Made by a program: the position numbers and the translations under genes
Assembly: GCA_963678675.1 (NCBI GenBank)
Contig: OY783193.1
Span: forward strand, 28,372,750 to 28,436,749
DNA length: 64,000 nucleotides
Direction: 5' to 3'
From: Xiphydria camelus
Taxonomy: Eukaryota > Arthropoda > Insecta > Hymenoptera > Xiphydriidae
In this document: piece by piece, positions 44,480 through 56,138 of the stretch
Numbering within the stretch: position 1 is the first letter of the stretch
Layout: every line of letters begins with the position of its first letter
The notes under the pieces: generated by a model
Told to the model about the DNA's origin: nothing
Databases searched by the model: none
The model's input: only the letters and a program-made list of their open reading frames with translations

Positions 44480-44754
44480 AGTTTTCGTCTTGTTATCATC
44501 AGTCATCAACGTGTCTTGTATCACCTTAACTTGAATATATTTATATCTGTTTTATAGTGAGTGCAGTGTCTAGTTCTTACAAACGGCTTATGCTAATCGA
44601 ATGTGTGTGAGAATATAACTCGAGATAAATTCGTCACCGCATTTTTTTATAACCTCGGAATCTAATAGTGTAGTCTCGTTCAGACGCGCGGCGTGTTATT
44701 GGTGTAGTCAAGGGCATACACAATAAATATTGACGACCTCTGCGGAACACGAAG
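44480..44754 (+). other. Possible 5' leader exon of the DUF4806-like gene
   Basis: A good donor (GAAG|GTAAGAG) ends this segment at 44754. The segment is the first non-repeat sequence upstream of the coding exon at 45695 and has no long frame, so an untranslated exon is plausible. The start point is a guess. Confidence 0.3.
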
Positions 44755-45694
44755 GTAAGAGTTGTTTCATCGATTATTAATGATAATACATTATTTAAAC
44801 CTGAGCAGAATTAAATAACAAAGAAGTTATCGAAACAAGAACGAAAACCAAGCATTTTCAATTGAAGTATATTTACGAATACGTATGCTTGTAGTTCTTT
44901 TTTAACACAATCATTTTCTTGCTTATAATCAAATCTTCTTTAGCCATAATTTTATGTGTATAATCCAACGTTGATTGAGAAGTATAAAAGCATTGACGTA
45001 ATAAAGAATTGTAACAAGTGTGAAAGCATCGTCACAAAAGGCACTTATTTCGCGGCATATTTCTTTGTTACGCATAATTCTTTCGCGCTATTTTGTTGTT
45101 GTTACGAAACCAGTATCAACTACAAATTCACTGGATTGTTGATTCTGTTTTTTTTTCTTAATATAAAATTCGAATAATCGATATCCATTATATCCTTCTC
45201 TTTTATCCAAACAATTGTCTATTTCACCCTCTCATGTGAATAGGCGTTTCCCCCACTCCGCGGTTGCCTAGCTGGGCGGGCTGTACAGCGCTCTCCGCAT
45301 CGGCATGTGACCGCGCGTTTCAGGAGCGTATCCATTATAGGAATTCAAATTTTGGTGCAAGGACAACAAAATTTTGACTAAGTTTATTCGATTTTTTATT
45401 ACACTCTTTAACATCCTTTAGACATATTTAAACTTTTTAATACGTAATTTTTTTGGATAAATCTTGGTAAAAGTGATGATTAAGGCCCTCGGAAGACCAC
45501 GACTGTGGATACCGCTACGTAGCTGCCACTACGTGCCGTAGTGGGGGCTACCGCGCCGTGCCACTGGCTATCCCCTCTCCGGTAGCAAAAGTACTACTGA
45601 GTCCCATAATCACATGAGAGGGTTACAATACTAAATAGTCAAATATTGAGAATTTTGACAATCTTGCATTATTATTATTATTGTTATGTTTCAG
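44755..45694 (+). other. Likely intron; no other gene seen
   Basis: AT-rich sequence between the possible leader exon and the acceptor TTATGTTTCAG at 45694. It contains a small inverted repeat ('ctacgtagctgccactacgt') near 45,520-45,540 and an ATT run before the acceptor. The open frame near 45,000 has no family match. Confidence 0.35.
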
Positions 45695-48038
45695 ATATTA
45701 AATATGGCCTTAACAGAAAAATGTGTGCTTGTCCAATTTGTGGATGACATCACAAGCACCAAGAGCATCGATATTGTACCAGCGAAGTGGATTTTCTATG
45801 ATGATAGACAAGACCATCTGGTGACACCATTCATCTCGAATTGTACAAAAACAAATACGATTCATGACGCGTGACCTACTCTTGAGTTTCACTGCAGTTA
45901 GGTATAATCTGGCGATAAAATCTTTTTCAAGCAGGAGACCGCATTGTATATCTGCATGCGCGGTATGAAATTTACGTTTGATTAAATTTGAAACCATCAT
46001 TATCATGATTTCCTATTTTTATTGAGCCATTCTTTTTTGATGTGAAACATCTTATGCCGCGCTTCGGGGGTGAGACCGGCTGCTCGTGAAACGTCGCTGG
46101 AGTGGCTAAATACGCTAAGGCCAGGCGAACGTTGAACATTGCCTCTATATCTATATCTATTCTATATATAGATATAGAGGCAACGGTCATCCTGCGTCTC
46201 CTCACTGAACTGCGTCCCAACGTTCGCCTGGCCTAACTCGGGACGCATCGGCTCTCTCCGCCACGACTCGATGGTCCCCATTCACCGAGCCCTAGCTTAA
46301 CCACTTACTACTACACGCTCACTGTATCGGTGTACGAAGCAGTATTTACCCTCATTAATGAAAGCATGAGGATTGATTGATCATTGGTTAGCACGTTTAA
46401 AAATAACATTTAAATACCGTTTGTATAGGAAAATTGTTAGATGTGAAACATCGAAATTCTTCTTTGTAGAAAGTATGCGATAGGAAGGATGGACCACGCA
46501 TCCGTTGAAAGAATACGTGCGCCAGTGCGCATTTGTATTTATGACTGTGATACCATAAAACGGTACGAAAACCGTTGTGTCGAATTCCGTTTATCGCGAG
46601 ACGGAACAGCGACTGATGGCAGAGTTAAGAGAGAGTAAACTAAATGCGCTTTTTAAATTAGACACAACGGTTTGTACCGTTTAATAGCATCACAATTATA
46701 AATACAAATGCGCACTGGCGAACTTGTTCTTTCGTTTTCAGCTAGATTTACTCAAGTGGACACAGCATTGAGAACAATCTAGCGAGAGTTAGTCTAGAAT
46801 CTCGGTTGAGAAAAATAAATCTAGCTAGATTGCAGTGGATACACGATAAAAATTTACTGCCAGAGAAATTTCAGTGTATTTCACCGGCTAAATAGATAGT
46901 GACTCACTAGTCTAGCGAGAGTGATAGGCGCCGGGTCGCAAGCGAAGGGTCTCGACCGCGTGCTCAGATTTCAGGAGCCTCGCGGGAGGCAACAGAAACC
47001 CTCTGCCTTTTATGCTCTCCTCGGACAAAGTGCAGACCCGCAATAAATTCGACTATTGCGGTGCACGTGTACTTCTTCGGGGATAGCACCAACCGAACGG
47101 CGCTGAATCTGCGTACTCTCCCGGCGCCAATTTTCATGCTCCAGCTCGGTGGTTTCGAAGAATTTCCTTCTCCCACCATGCATAGAAAAGTCATATCGAT
47201 ATAGGTCAAAAGTTCATAAATAATGAGATAATAGTAATTGAAACTTCTTCGCTGGCAAGTAAGTTTAGCCTCATATGGTACGTATGTGTGTACAATCTAT
47301 AATACATCACGATTGTAAATAGATATTTGATAAGTCAAAGAAACATATGAGGCTAAACTTATTCACCAGGAAAGGAAATTTAATCGCCATTATTTTATTA
47401 TCTATGAACGTTAGGCCCACATCGATGTAAGATACTTTGTTGTAGATAAAAATACGTATGTGTATAATAACATATAATATAAAACAGTTTTTATAGAAAA
47501 TTTGTTAGATGTGAAACATCGAAATTCTTCTTTGTAGAAAGTATGCGATAGGAAGGATCGACCACGCGTCCGTCGAAAGAACACGTGCGCCAGTGCGCAT
47601 TTGTATTTATGACTGTGATACTATTAAACGGTACGAACCGTTGTGTCTAATTCAAAAAGCGCATTTAGTTTACTCTCTCTTAACTCTACCATCGGTACTG
47701 TTTAATAGTATCACAGTCATAAATAGAAATGCGCACTGGCGCACGTGTTCTTTCGACGGACGCGTGGTCGATCCTTCCTATCGCATACTTTCTACAAAGA
47801 AGAATTTCGATGTTTCACATCTAACAATTTTTCTATAAAAACTGTTTTATATTTTTTAATTTCAGACGCCATTCTATCTAAGGTTTGTGACGCAAACATC
47901 ACCGAAAGAAAAATACAAGATGCGATTGGGAGTGTAATCAATAGCGCAAAAGATTGGGATGGCCACCGACAAATGAGGAAAAAGGATAACGGAACACGAA
48001 GTAACACAGGTCACGGCAGAGGCTCCAAAAAGGATTAA
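45695..48038 (+). CDS. DUF4806-like gene, N-terminal and C-terminal exons (incomplete)
   Basis: The N-terminal exon starts after TTTCAG with ATG at 45704: MALTEKCVLVQFVDD, then SIDIVPAKWI. A hydrophobic VVxF followed by 'xxIVPxxW' is the usual start of insect genes that end in DUF4806. The last exon (47866-48038) follows an acceptor TTTAATTTCAG and reads DAILSKVCDANITERKI and SAKDWDGHRQMRK. It ends with a Gly/Lys/Arg-rich tail. The DAV/DAI...DW-DG-xR pattern matches the other relative at 24.4 kb. Middle exons were not found: the 2-kb interval is mostly MITEs. The donor of the first coding exon is not clear. It may be a host gene or a decayed copy. Molecular function is unknown. Confidence 0.5.
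46040..46340. repeat. Repeat shared with 10,640-10,830, split by a MITE
   Basis: The blocks 'atgccgcgct', 'cgggacgcatcggctctctc' and 'cgctcactgtatcggtgtac' are common to both places. Here the copy is interrupted by the 115-bp MITE at 46119-46233. Confidence 0.65.
46119..46233. repeat. 115-bp MITE with GGCCAGGCGAACGTT ends, TSD TAA
   Basis: GGCCAGGCGAACGTT and AACGTTCGCCTGGCC are perfect inverted ends flanked by TAA (46116-46118, 46234-46236). The centre is a 'tctatatctatatc' AT-rich palindrome. The TAA target suggests a Harbinger type. Confidence 0.8.
46436..46740. repeat. Copy of the GTTAGATGTGAAACATCG fold-back, right end missing
   Basis: It starts GTTAGATGTGAAACATCG and has the inner inverted pair around 'gcgcattt'. 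The right outer 40 bp are replaced by 'cagctagattta'. Confidence 0.65.
46741..47470. other. Intronic DNA with short inverted repeats, no gene
   Basis: It includes a 46,740-46,920 segment with scattered 'ctagcgagagt' copies and an inverted pair 'taagtttagcctcatatg' / 'catatgaggctaaactta' at 47263 and 47345. No credible protein. Confidence 0.4.
47475..47856. repeat. Full fold-back MITE next to the last DUF4806 exon
   Basis: The core 47504-47825 has the GTTAGATGTGAAACATCG ends, and the inverted symmetry extends outward through 'aaaacagtttttatagaaaa' and its complement. It ends about 10 bp before the splice acceptor of the exon at 47866. Confidence 0.75.
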
Positions 48039-48081
48039 AGACTTTTAAGACTTTATTAGTTCCTATTCACTACATCTTATA

Positions 48082-49171
48082 CAGGGTGTCCGTAAAGTAT
48101 GGAAACGGTTGAATATCTCGAAAAGTACGCTTCAGAACGGGAAACGAAAAAATAACTAACCGATATTATTTTAAAAACTATCAAATGATACCAAGATTGA
48201 TCCCACACCCCAACCCCTGTGGGTGGGGCAGGGGGAAGCTTTAAAATCTTAAATAGGAACCCCCACTTTTGATTGCATATTCGCATTCTACATTAAAAAC
48301 TACATAACTTTTATTTGAAACATTTTTTTCGATTCATGCCAGATGGCGCTATAATCGACGAAATTCAATGTTTTCGGTTTTTGCAATTGAGAGTCGATTT
48401 ATTCGATTCTGCAATACAATTGCGATAGAAATTTACATTTTTTATTCTCATACTTGATATTTTTGTTAAAAATTTAATTTAGTTTTGCAAATTTGAAGTG
48501 CAGATGCGTTCTGTACCTGCAATTCCCCCGGCGGACGGTATATTCCGGGAATCGTAGCTATTCTTTCACTAGTAGTCCGTTTTAATGATATCCGTTAACC
48601 TGAGTACACGTAAACAGGTACCGCTAATTGCCGGACCTTCCGGACCCTCGAACCTCGATGTATTCCGAAAGGTATTATCCTTGAGTAATTAGCTTATTTC
48701 CTCTAACGGAACTTAGTGCGTCACGGGGAATTCCAGGTACAGAACGCATCTGCACTTCAAATTTGCAAAACTAAATTAAATTTTTAACAAAAATATCAAG
48801 TATGAGAATAAAAAATGTAAATTTCTATCGCAATTTTATTGCAGAATCGAATAAATCGACTCTCAATTGCAAAAACCGAAAAAATTGAATTTCGTCGATT
48901 ATAGCGCCATCTGCCATGAATCGAAAAAATTTTTTCAAATAAAAGTTATGTAACTTTTAATGTAGAATGCGAATATGGAATCAAAAGTAGGGGTTCCTAT
49001 TTAAGATTTTGAAGCTTCCCCCTGCCCCACCCACAGGGGTTGGGGTGTGGGATCAATCTTGGTATCATTTGATAGTTTTTAAAAAAGTATCGGATACATA
49101 TTTTTTCGTTTCCCGTTCTGAAGCGTACTTTTTGAGATATTCAACCGTTTCCATACTTTACGGACACCCTG
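48082..49171. mobile_element. 1.1-kb MITE with CAGGGTGTCCGTAAAGT ends, TSD TA
   Basis: CAGGGTGTCCGTAAAGTATG and its inverse are the tips of inverted arms of about 470 bp, flanked by TA. The 200-bp centre (48,520-48,730) is unique. 'cccacccacaggggttgggg' occurs in each arm in inverse sense. No gene is present. The short frames in the arms mirror each other. Confidence 0.8.
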
Positions 49172-50003
49172 TATATTCTGTAGTCACTATATTCCCTTTT
49201 TTTTTTCTATATTTACTCAATTCTATCAGTGTTCTTATAGGGAATTAACATTAATAAACATGTCATAAATAAATTTACTCTCTTATTATTATATATCCTA
49301 CATATAAACTCATATAGTTGCCTGATCCGGGCCGGATTCGAAATGCCGTTACATGCCTCATCAGGGCCTGATATAGTTGCCTTATCCGGACCGGATTGTG
49401 TAGATAGGGAAGTCTGATCAGGCCCGGATGCCAGCCGGAACAAAATTGTACCCGGGTGAGTGGGCGTGTAAATTCTCAACCGAATATTTGGCTCCGAGTT
49501 CTTTCCCTGGGGTGACATAAGCCAAATTGAATTTCCTGTTCGAATACGAAATGTTTCTTCCTTCATGTTTGCATGGATCTTCCGGTCCTTTGCATCTTTG
49601 CTCAGTGTAGAGTACATGGTGATGCCACATCGCGAAAGTGAGAGAAAAGAGGATCGACGTAAGATAAAATGAAGCTCGACACGCAACTCGGTCTACGGAA
49701 CGGCTCCCTCTCACGAAGGGAGACAACGTGCTCGAAAGACTAACAAGGTAACTTTTTCGCGTCGCGAATTACGTTATTCCCGCTATTTTTACTCCGTCGC
49801 TCGAGCCAGCCCGACCGGCGCGGTATACTCCCGCGCGAGTTTAAGCTCGCTCGTGGCTTTTATTTACGGCTATAAATAAAATTCATATAGGCTCAGCAGT
49901 TTATGATTAAATTCGGGCGATTACTTTTTTTGCGAATCCTTTAGAAGCTGCGGCGGGATTTCGCCGTGTGGTGGGACGAGTTCCGCGCGAGAACGGGATG
50001 GGA
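49172..50003. other. No recognisable gene
   Basis: It contains a small inverted arrangement around 49,315-49,440 ('gatccgggccggat', 'gatcaggcccggat') and otherwise unassigned sequence. It is the left flank of the non-LTR array and becomes more GC-rich toward 49,950. Confidence 0.35.
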
Positions 50004-50015
50004 TCTCTCTCTCTC
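50004..50015. repeat. (TC)6 tract before non-LTR element 1
   Basis: TCTCTCTCTCTC lies directly before the first base assigned to element 1 (CGAACCGGTAAGC). Elements 2 and 3 also begin immediately after TC tracts, so this is read as the remaining target sequence. Confidence 0.65.
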
Positions 50016-50446
50016 CGAACCGGTAAGCACGGTGTGACGCATCGTTTGCCTGCTCTCGCGTGTAGTGCTTTTCTGCCTTATCTCGCCTCCGGGCGCTTTG
50101 CTTTCAGTGTAACCGCATTCTCTCTAACGCGGGCTTCTTGCCGATACAAAATATTCCATCTGCAAGGGCCTGCGTGCATTGATACAGGCTTTTATCTGGC
50201 TGCTGCATATTGGAGGTTAGTTTTCTGCCATCTTTGGGTTGTGCACACGCCCGGTGGAACAGTGTTCTTCTCGCACACTACTTAGGAAACTCCTAGTGTC
50301 GTCCTCTATCGGTCGAGCGCTAATCTCTGGGTGCACTCCGGTAACTTGGCGCACTACTTTACCGACTATTCACTAAATCGGCAACGGGAAATCCACCATT
50401 GCTGTGCCAATTTCGTGCGACGTTCAAACTCAAATCCAATTGCGTC

Positions 50447-51481
50447 ATGGGCGACGAAGCAAGATCCACTCGCTCAGATCCCAAGAGTATCGCAAAACCA
50501 CCCAAGGCCACCATCGCTTCTGTCCTTGAAGAACTCGCAAGTATGCGAGCATCTGATTCGTCCAGCAACAGTGCCTTGCGAGAGGAACTCAAGTTAATCC
50601 GCGCAACTCAGTCTCAAGACCACGCTCTCCTTCAGGAACTTCCAACCATTCGAGCGACAGTGGAAGCTGTCTGCTCTGATGTAGCTGGCCTCAAAACTAC
50701 GACAGGTCAACTCGCTCAAAAAACCGACACTCTTACAGAAGTCACCAAACACTTGTCCGAAGAAAACGCGGAGCTTAGAGACTCGGTCAACAAACTTAGT
50801 AAAAGAGTTGATGATCTGACACAGGCTGGTGGCCCTGGTACGCCGAATACTATCGACCTCACGAGACTTACAGCTGCGGCGAATGCTAATGCCCTGCGCA
50901 TCCAGAGAGGAACCACTAGTCCTGGCCTTGACTCTGAAATAACGATCTCTGGTCTTTCTTTTGGATCTGTCTCTGAAGCCACCCTACTTCGAATAGCGAC
51001 TGCGGTAGCCAACGTGCTCAAGATCAATCTAAACTCTGATGACCTCTGCAGCACTCGTCTTCTTCGCAAAAAAGCTGCGGTTCACTCTACAGGGGCTGCT
51101 CCGGTGGAATCTGTACCAACTAGGACCGCTTTCGCAGTAGTGTGCAAGACCTCAGTAATTGCATCCCGATTTATTGCCGCTAAGCGCACACATGGCCCAC
51201 TCAGATTCTCGCAACTCGACAAGGAAGCCCTAGGTGACATCGGACAAACTGCCTCGCCCGATAGCAACTCGACTATCTACATCAACCTTTTATTGCCGTC
51301 CAACGTCATGAAACTCCTGACAGCAGCAAAGTCAGCTCTTAGGGATGCTGGCTTCAAATATATCTGGGCAAAGAGCAGTACAGTCTTTGCTAAAGCCAAT
51401 AACGATACTCTAGTTCACATTATCAATTCTCAGGCAGACATACCAAAGATTGCACAGCTCTACACTAACTCAACGCAATGA
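50447..51481 (+). CDS. ORF1 protein of non-LTR element 1
   Basis: An intact frame of about 344 codons from ATG at 50447. Residues about 20-125 form a likely coiled coil with regular Leu/Ile/Val spacing (LLQELPTIRATVEAV). The C-terminal half has TRTAFAVVCKT and FKYIWAKSSTVFAKA, a pattern shared with the ORF1 C-terminal domain of several insect CR1/L2-type elements. ORF1 proteins of this kind bind the element RNA. The frame ends CAA-TGA, and the following codons in the same frame lead directly into ORF2. The ATG is chosen because it aligns with that of element 2 (MADG...). Confidence 0.8.
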   Translation: MGDEARSTRSDPKSIAKPPKATIASVLEELASMRASDSSSNSALREELKLIRATQSQDHALLQELPTIRATVEAVCSDVAGLKTTTGQLAQKTDTLTEVTKHLSEENAELRDSVNKLSKRVDDLTQAGGPGTPNTIDLTRLTAAANANALRIQRGTTSPGLDSEITISGLSFGSVSEATLLRIATAVANVLKINLNSDDLCSTRLLRKKAAVHSTGAAPVESVPTRTAFAVVCKTSVIASRFIAAKRTHGPLRFSQLDKEALGDIGQTASPDSNSTIYINLLLPSNVMKLLTAAKSALRDAGFKYIWAKSSTVFAKANNDTLVHIINSQADIPKIAQLYTNSTQ

Positions 51482-54389
51482 ACTTCACGACCTGCTCGCT
51501 TAGTAAATAGTCCTTCATGTGGTAACACTTTTCGATGCTGTTGTCTCAACACTAACTCCGTACGCTCTCACTTGAACGCTCTCAAAAGCCATCTTGATAT
51601 CAGTCCAACTTACCATGTGATTGCCGTAACTGAAACCTGGCTTTCTCCCACAATACCCGATTCTGTCATCAGCCTGGCCAACTACTCCGTCATTCGAAAT
51701 GATAGAAACGTGCACGGTGGAGGTGTAGCTCTCTATATCCACGAGTCCTTCTCAGCCACCATTATCGCTAGCTCAAACACGGTCAATAAATCTGGAATGA
51801 TCGAATACATCATGTGTGTGCTGAGGAAGCCTGATGTCCCGCCGATCTTCACGGCAGTCGTCTACAGACCGCCGCATGTCCCGTTCACCATCCCTGTGGA
51901 CTTTTGCACAATTGTATCCTCTGCTATGGAGGACTACGTACATAAGGTAATTCTGGGCGACTTTAATGCCGATCAAAACTCAGTCTTAACCATGACGCTC
52001 GCTACGTTAAATCACTCGTGAGGGACCTGTCACTGAAAATAGTCGATCAAGACTTTACTTATACCACTGGGAGTTCTGAGACGTGGCTGGACCTCTGCAT
52101 CGTTGATGAATCTGACCAAGTTGTCTCCTGGGGCAAATCGGATACTCCTTTGGGAGCGGGGCATCACTTGATACATGCTGCTCTTGTCATTCAAGGAATT
52201 CGTCCATCTGCCAAGACCATTAGCACCAGGCGACTGGGGCGCATGGCGTCAACTGAGGCTCAAGAAAAATTCGCTAGCATAGACTGGACATTACTGGCTA
52301 CCAACGACTCCAGTGTTGACGCAGCACTGGAAAACTTTTATCTCAACTTCCACAAAGTACTCGACACTGTGGCACCAGTTGTCATGCTCAAAGTCAATGG
52401 TGTAAAACATGCTCCTTGGGTCACTTCTGAGCTCAATCTTGCTCAAAGGAAGCTGCGGACTGTCTATCGTCGCTACAGGCGCAACAAATGTAAAAATAAC
52501 CTAATGGCCTACCGTGAAGCTCGCGATAGTCTTCGTGATCGGTTATCTGCCGCTCGGATCGAGTACTACCGCACAAGGTTGGACGGCCTTGCACCTGCTG
52601 CCATGTGGGCGGAGCTGAGGAATCTTGGCCTTATTAATTCACTCGCCTCACATTCGTTGGTTGTGTCTCCTGAAGAACTGAATCTGGCCCTCGCCAAGGT
52701 TTCCATCACTGACCAGCCGCTCACTCTACTTGATTACCACGATGTTCTGCCTGCACTTGACCGGCCGGAGCTCAGTTTTTCCACTATTTCACCCACTGAT
52801 GTCGAGAAGGTAGTAAAATCAATTAAATCTAATGCCACTGGAGCCGATGGCCTGAACCTACGCATGTTACGACCAGTATTGCATCTGGTAATAACCTTCC
52901 TCACCAACGTATTCAATCGTTCCATCATTGACTCTTTCCCCACTACTTGGAAGAAAGCCATCATCATTCCCATCAAGAAGGTCGCCACGCCAAGCTCAGC
53001 AAATGACTACAGGCCTATCGCATTACTACCCGCAATAAGTAAGATCCTAGAGCGTCTTGTATTCAATCAAATCACTGTCTACATCAAGCAACACGACATC
53101 CTGGACCCGTGGCAATGCGGATTCAGGACCGGCTACAGTACGGAAACGGCACTGCTAAAGCTATTAAATGATGTTAGACATGGGATGGACAGGCGCCAGG
53201 TCACAGTACTAGTCTTGTTCGACTTTTCCAAAGCGTTCGACACTGTTCCACATGGTATCCTACTGGCAAATCTGAGGAAAATGGGATTCTCCAAAGGCGT
53301 TATAAAGTGGATAGCATCGTACCTGGTCGGCAGACGTCAAGAGCGTTAAAATTTGATGCCAACGCACTTACTAGCTGGGTATCCACAAATACAGGAGTCC
53401 CCCAGGGCTCGGTTCTGGGCCCTTTACTCTTTACACTTTTCGTCAACGACATAGGGGAGTCAATCAAGTTCGCCAACAGACTCATGTTCGCAGATGATCT
53501 ACAGGTTTACGCCACATGCTCACCTAACGAATTGGCAAACTGCATGCGTAGTATGAACAAAGACATCTTGGCCATTAGCAACTGGGCAAACAAAAATCGG
53601 CTACAACTCAACCTCCTCAAAACCAAGGCCATCATCTTGGGCAATAATCGCCTGATCAACCAAATCAACTATGGTGCACTTCCTACGCTCGGCGATGGTA
53701 GCAATATCATTCCATTTGTCTCTTCAGTTAAGAACCTGGGAGTTATCCTCGACTCGAAGCTAACTTTTCACCAGCACATTGCCAGAGTCACATCAAATGT
53801 CAACGGTGCAATTTATAAACTCCAGCAGCTTCGTGACTTCACTGACACGGAGATGCGGAAAAAACTAGTCAATGCTCTGGTGATGCCGCATGTGGATTAC
53901 TGCGCAGTGGTTCTCCTTGGCGCAGGTGTTGCCAATGACATCAAACTTCAAAGGCTTATCAACAAAGGAGTGAGATACATCCTCAATCTCCCACGTGATG
54001 CCTCTGTCTCGCTTCATCGAAGAAATCTTGGACGACTCTCGATAGAAGGTGTAAGGAAACAGGCAGTGGCTTGTCTCACTTACTCTGCTCTTCGTTTAGG
54101 CACACCCTCCTTCTTCAGAGACATGCTGCTTGCCCGCGTAGAAAGACGACCTCTGAGAGGACAATCGGATGACCGCCTAATTGTACCTAAATACCGGACT
54201 GATGCTTACTTGCACTCCTTTGCCGTCGCAGCTCCATATGTATGGAATTCTCTCCCGGATGACGTGAGATCATCATCCTCCTATACGCTGTTCAAATCGA
54301 AGGTCAAATACCACCTGATGTCTCTGGAAAACGCTGCAGCAGCCTCGAGTTCTACCCTTATCGCCACGGACAATACACCCCATAAATAA
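51482..54389 (+). pseudogene. ORF2 (endonuclease + reverse transcriptase) of element 1, two frame breaks
   Basis: It begins in frame right after the ORF1 stop with TSRPARLVN, then RCCCLNTNSVRSHL. Endonuclease landmarks are VTETWLSP, GGGVALYIHES, YRPPHVPF, LGDFNADQ, ETWLDLC and GAGHHLI. The first frame break lies between 51,965 and 51,992. Reverse transcriptase landmarks are SANDYRPIALLPAISKIL, FDFSKAFDTVPH, VPQGSVLGPLLF and FADDL (about 53,490). The second break is near 53,340 after GRRQ, consistent with a 2-bp insertion. The tail ends KYHLMSLENAA. No methionine precedes the endonuclease core in this frame. Confidence 0.85.
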
Positions 54390-54659
54390 ATATCTCTCCT
54401 TACTGCTGTCTGTGCAGCAGGGAGTTGAACGTATTATTATTATCACTATTATTATATTATTTTTCTTTATTTGAGTTTATTCGATTTCATATTTTCATTT
54501 TTATCTTATTTTATCTCATTTTATTTTATTTTATATTATTTTATTTTATTACTATTGTTACTTAATCCACTATTTTTATTTTTATTCACGCTGTACATGC
54601 AGTCATACTGCAAACTTTTGCTCAACCATGGGCAATAAACATTATCATCAATCAATCAA

Positions 54660-54675
54660 TCTCTCTCTCTCTCTC
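54660..54675. repeat. (CT)n junction between non-LTR elements 1 and 2
   Basis: About 16 bp of CT repeat directly follows the 'atcaatcaatcaat' tail of element 1 and directly precedes CGCGTAAGTAAGC, the start of element 2. Confidence 0.75.
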
Positions 54676-55133
54676 CGCGTAAGTAAGCTTGCCGCACGTT
54701 TTCCCTGCTCCGCTCTACACTGCTTTTCTGCCTCGATTTCGCCTTCGGGCGCTATTGGTTCCAGGCTGCTACTGGTTCTTCTACAGGCGCTTCTCCTTGG
54801 TGTTTTTATTAGCTCGTGTGAGCCTAATCGCGCGCGAAGTTTTGCTTTTAACCTACTCATAACCCTTGGAGGTTAGTTCTGCTGTCGCAATCTTGACCTC
54901 GGAGCATACGCCTCTATTCACTGACTTCCCTGTGTACTACGTGGAAGAACAGTCGGGTGCTGCTATCTGGTGCGCCACTACTGACTGACAGCCTACAACT
55001 GGGACCTACCTTACCGACCGATGTACTGTCGCAACCTACTGAGCATTGAAACAGTGACCTCCGCGTTAATTTCAAATTCTAACTTCTAATTGTGTCTCAA
55101 TTGTGTCCCTCTGAAAGTTTAAATAACAGTGCC

Positions 55134-56138
55134 ATGGCTGACGGTGTAGGAGCCGATCCCAGGAAAACCAAACCCGCAAAAATTACCATGTCAGCAGTAT
55201 TGGATGAACTCATAAATTTTCGCGAGTCATACTCGCGCGACAGAGCCACAATGCAAGACGAGCTAAGAGCTATACGAAAGACCCAAACAGAAGACCACTC
55301 TCTCCTACAAGAACTTCCAGCTATACGTGCAACAGTCGAATCTGTCTGCGAAGATGTAGCTACGCTCAAAACTACCACCGGCCAGATCACCATTACATCA
55401 GGTGCTCTTACTGACAAAACTGACCAGCTAAGCAAAGAGAATACTGAACTCAAAGAAACCCTGAAGGAACTAAAGCTACGCGTCGACCAACTGTCCAAGG
55501 CTGGGACAAGTGCATCCACGTCAGCTGACTTATCGAGACTGGAAGCAGCAACTAATGCTAATACTCTTAGCCTCCAAAGATCATCCTCAGTGCAAAACTA
55601 CAGTAACGAAATTGCAATCTCCGGTCTCACGTTTGGTGCTACGACCGAAGCGACTTTGCTCCAGCTCGCTGCAGCGGTAGCCATCACACTCAAGGCGAAC
55701 TTGCGCCCTGATGACCTACTGAATGCGAGGCTGCTGCGAAAAATCTCTGCTCCCTCAGACCGCCCTGCTGAACCCACCAAGACCACCTTTGCAGTTGTCT
55801 GCAAAGATGCATCGATTGTTTCCCGCTTATTTGCTGCTAAACGCTCTATAGGACCGCTCAAACTCTCTCAGGTAGATAAGAACGTGATCAATAGTGTCGA
55901 GACCTTTGCTCCGCCGAACAGCGACCCCATCATCAACCTGAATCAAGTACAGCCGGCGAGTGTCATTAAACTCTTAAACGCAGCAAAGCCTGTCTTGAAA
56001 GCAGCTGGGTTTAAGTACGTCTGGTGTAAGAACTCCACTGTCTTCGCCAAGGCGCATGATGGAGGGCTAGTGCAAATTGTAAACTCGCATGCTGACATCC
56101 CTAGGCTCGTGGAACTCTACCCCAAACGAAATGAATAA
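55134..56138 (+). CDS. ORF1 protein of non-LTR element 2
   Basis: An intact frame of 334 codons from MADGVGADP. The coiled coil includes QELPAIRATVESVCEDV. The C-terminal part has KTTFAVVCKDASIVSRLFAA, LKLSQVDKNV and FKYVWCKNSTVFAKA. It parallels ORF1 of element 1 along its whole length. It ends AAT-GAA-TAA, and the next codons (RQRPVRS) in the same frame continue into ORF2. Confidence 0.8.
   Translation: MADGVGADPRKTKPAKITMSAVLDELINFRESYSRDRATMQDELRAIRKTQTEDHSLLQELPAIRATVESVCEDVATLKTTTGQITITSGALTDKTDQLSKENTELKETLKELKLRVDQLSKAGTSASTSADLSRLEAATNANTLSLQRSSSVQNYSNEIAISGLTFGATTEATLLQLAAAVAITLKANLRPDDLLNARLLRKISAPSDRPAEPTKTTFAVVCKDASIVSRLFAAKRSIGPLKLSQVDKNVINSVETFAPPNSDPIINLNQVQPASVIKLLNAAKPVLKAAGFKYVWCKNSTVFAKAHDGGLVQIVNSHADIPRLVELYPKRNE

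Larger units (their letters stand above)
50016..54659 (+). mobile_element. Non-LTR retrotransposon 1 (CR1/L2-like), near full length
   Basis: The order is a 5' UTR of about 430 bp, ORF1 (50447-51481), ORF2 (51482-54389), and an AT-rich 3' UTR with AATAAA at about 54643 and a short 'atca' tail, then (CT)n. The 5' UTR shares 'gcttttctgcct', 'cgggcgct' and 'gaggttag' blocks with element 2, and 'gaggttag' also with element 3. ORF2 carries an APE-type endonuclease and a reverse transcriptase, and no RNase H or zinc knuckle was seen. Two frame breaks make this copy defective. Confidence 0.85.

Noticed and set aside
49213..49726. 157-codon minus-strand frame
   Set aside because: It overlaps a small inverted-repeat region and shows no recognisable domain.
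52734..52988. Minus-strand frames within the reverse transcriptase regions
   Set aside because: They are antisense shadows of strongly coding plus-strand sequence. The same applies to 55097-55519, 57280-57675 and 58205-58501.
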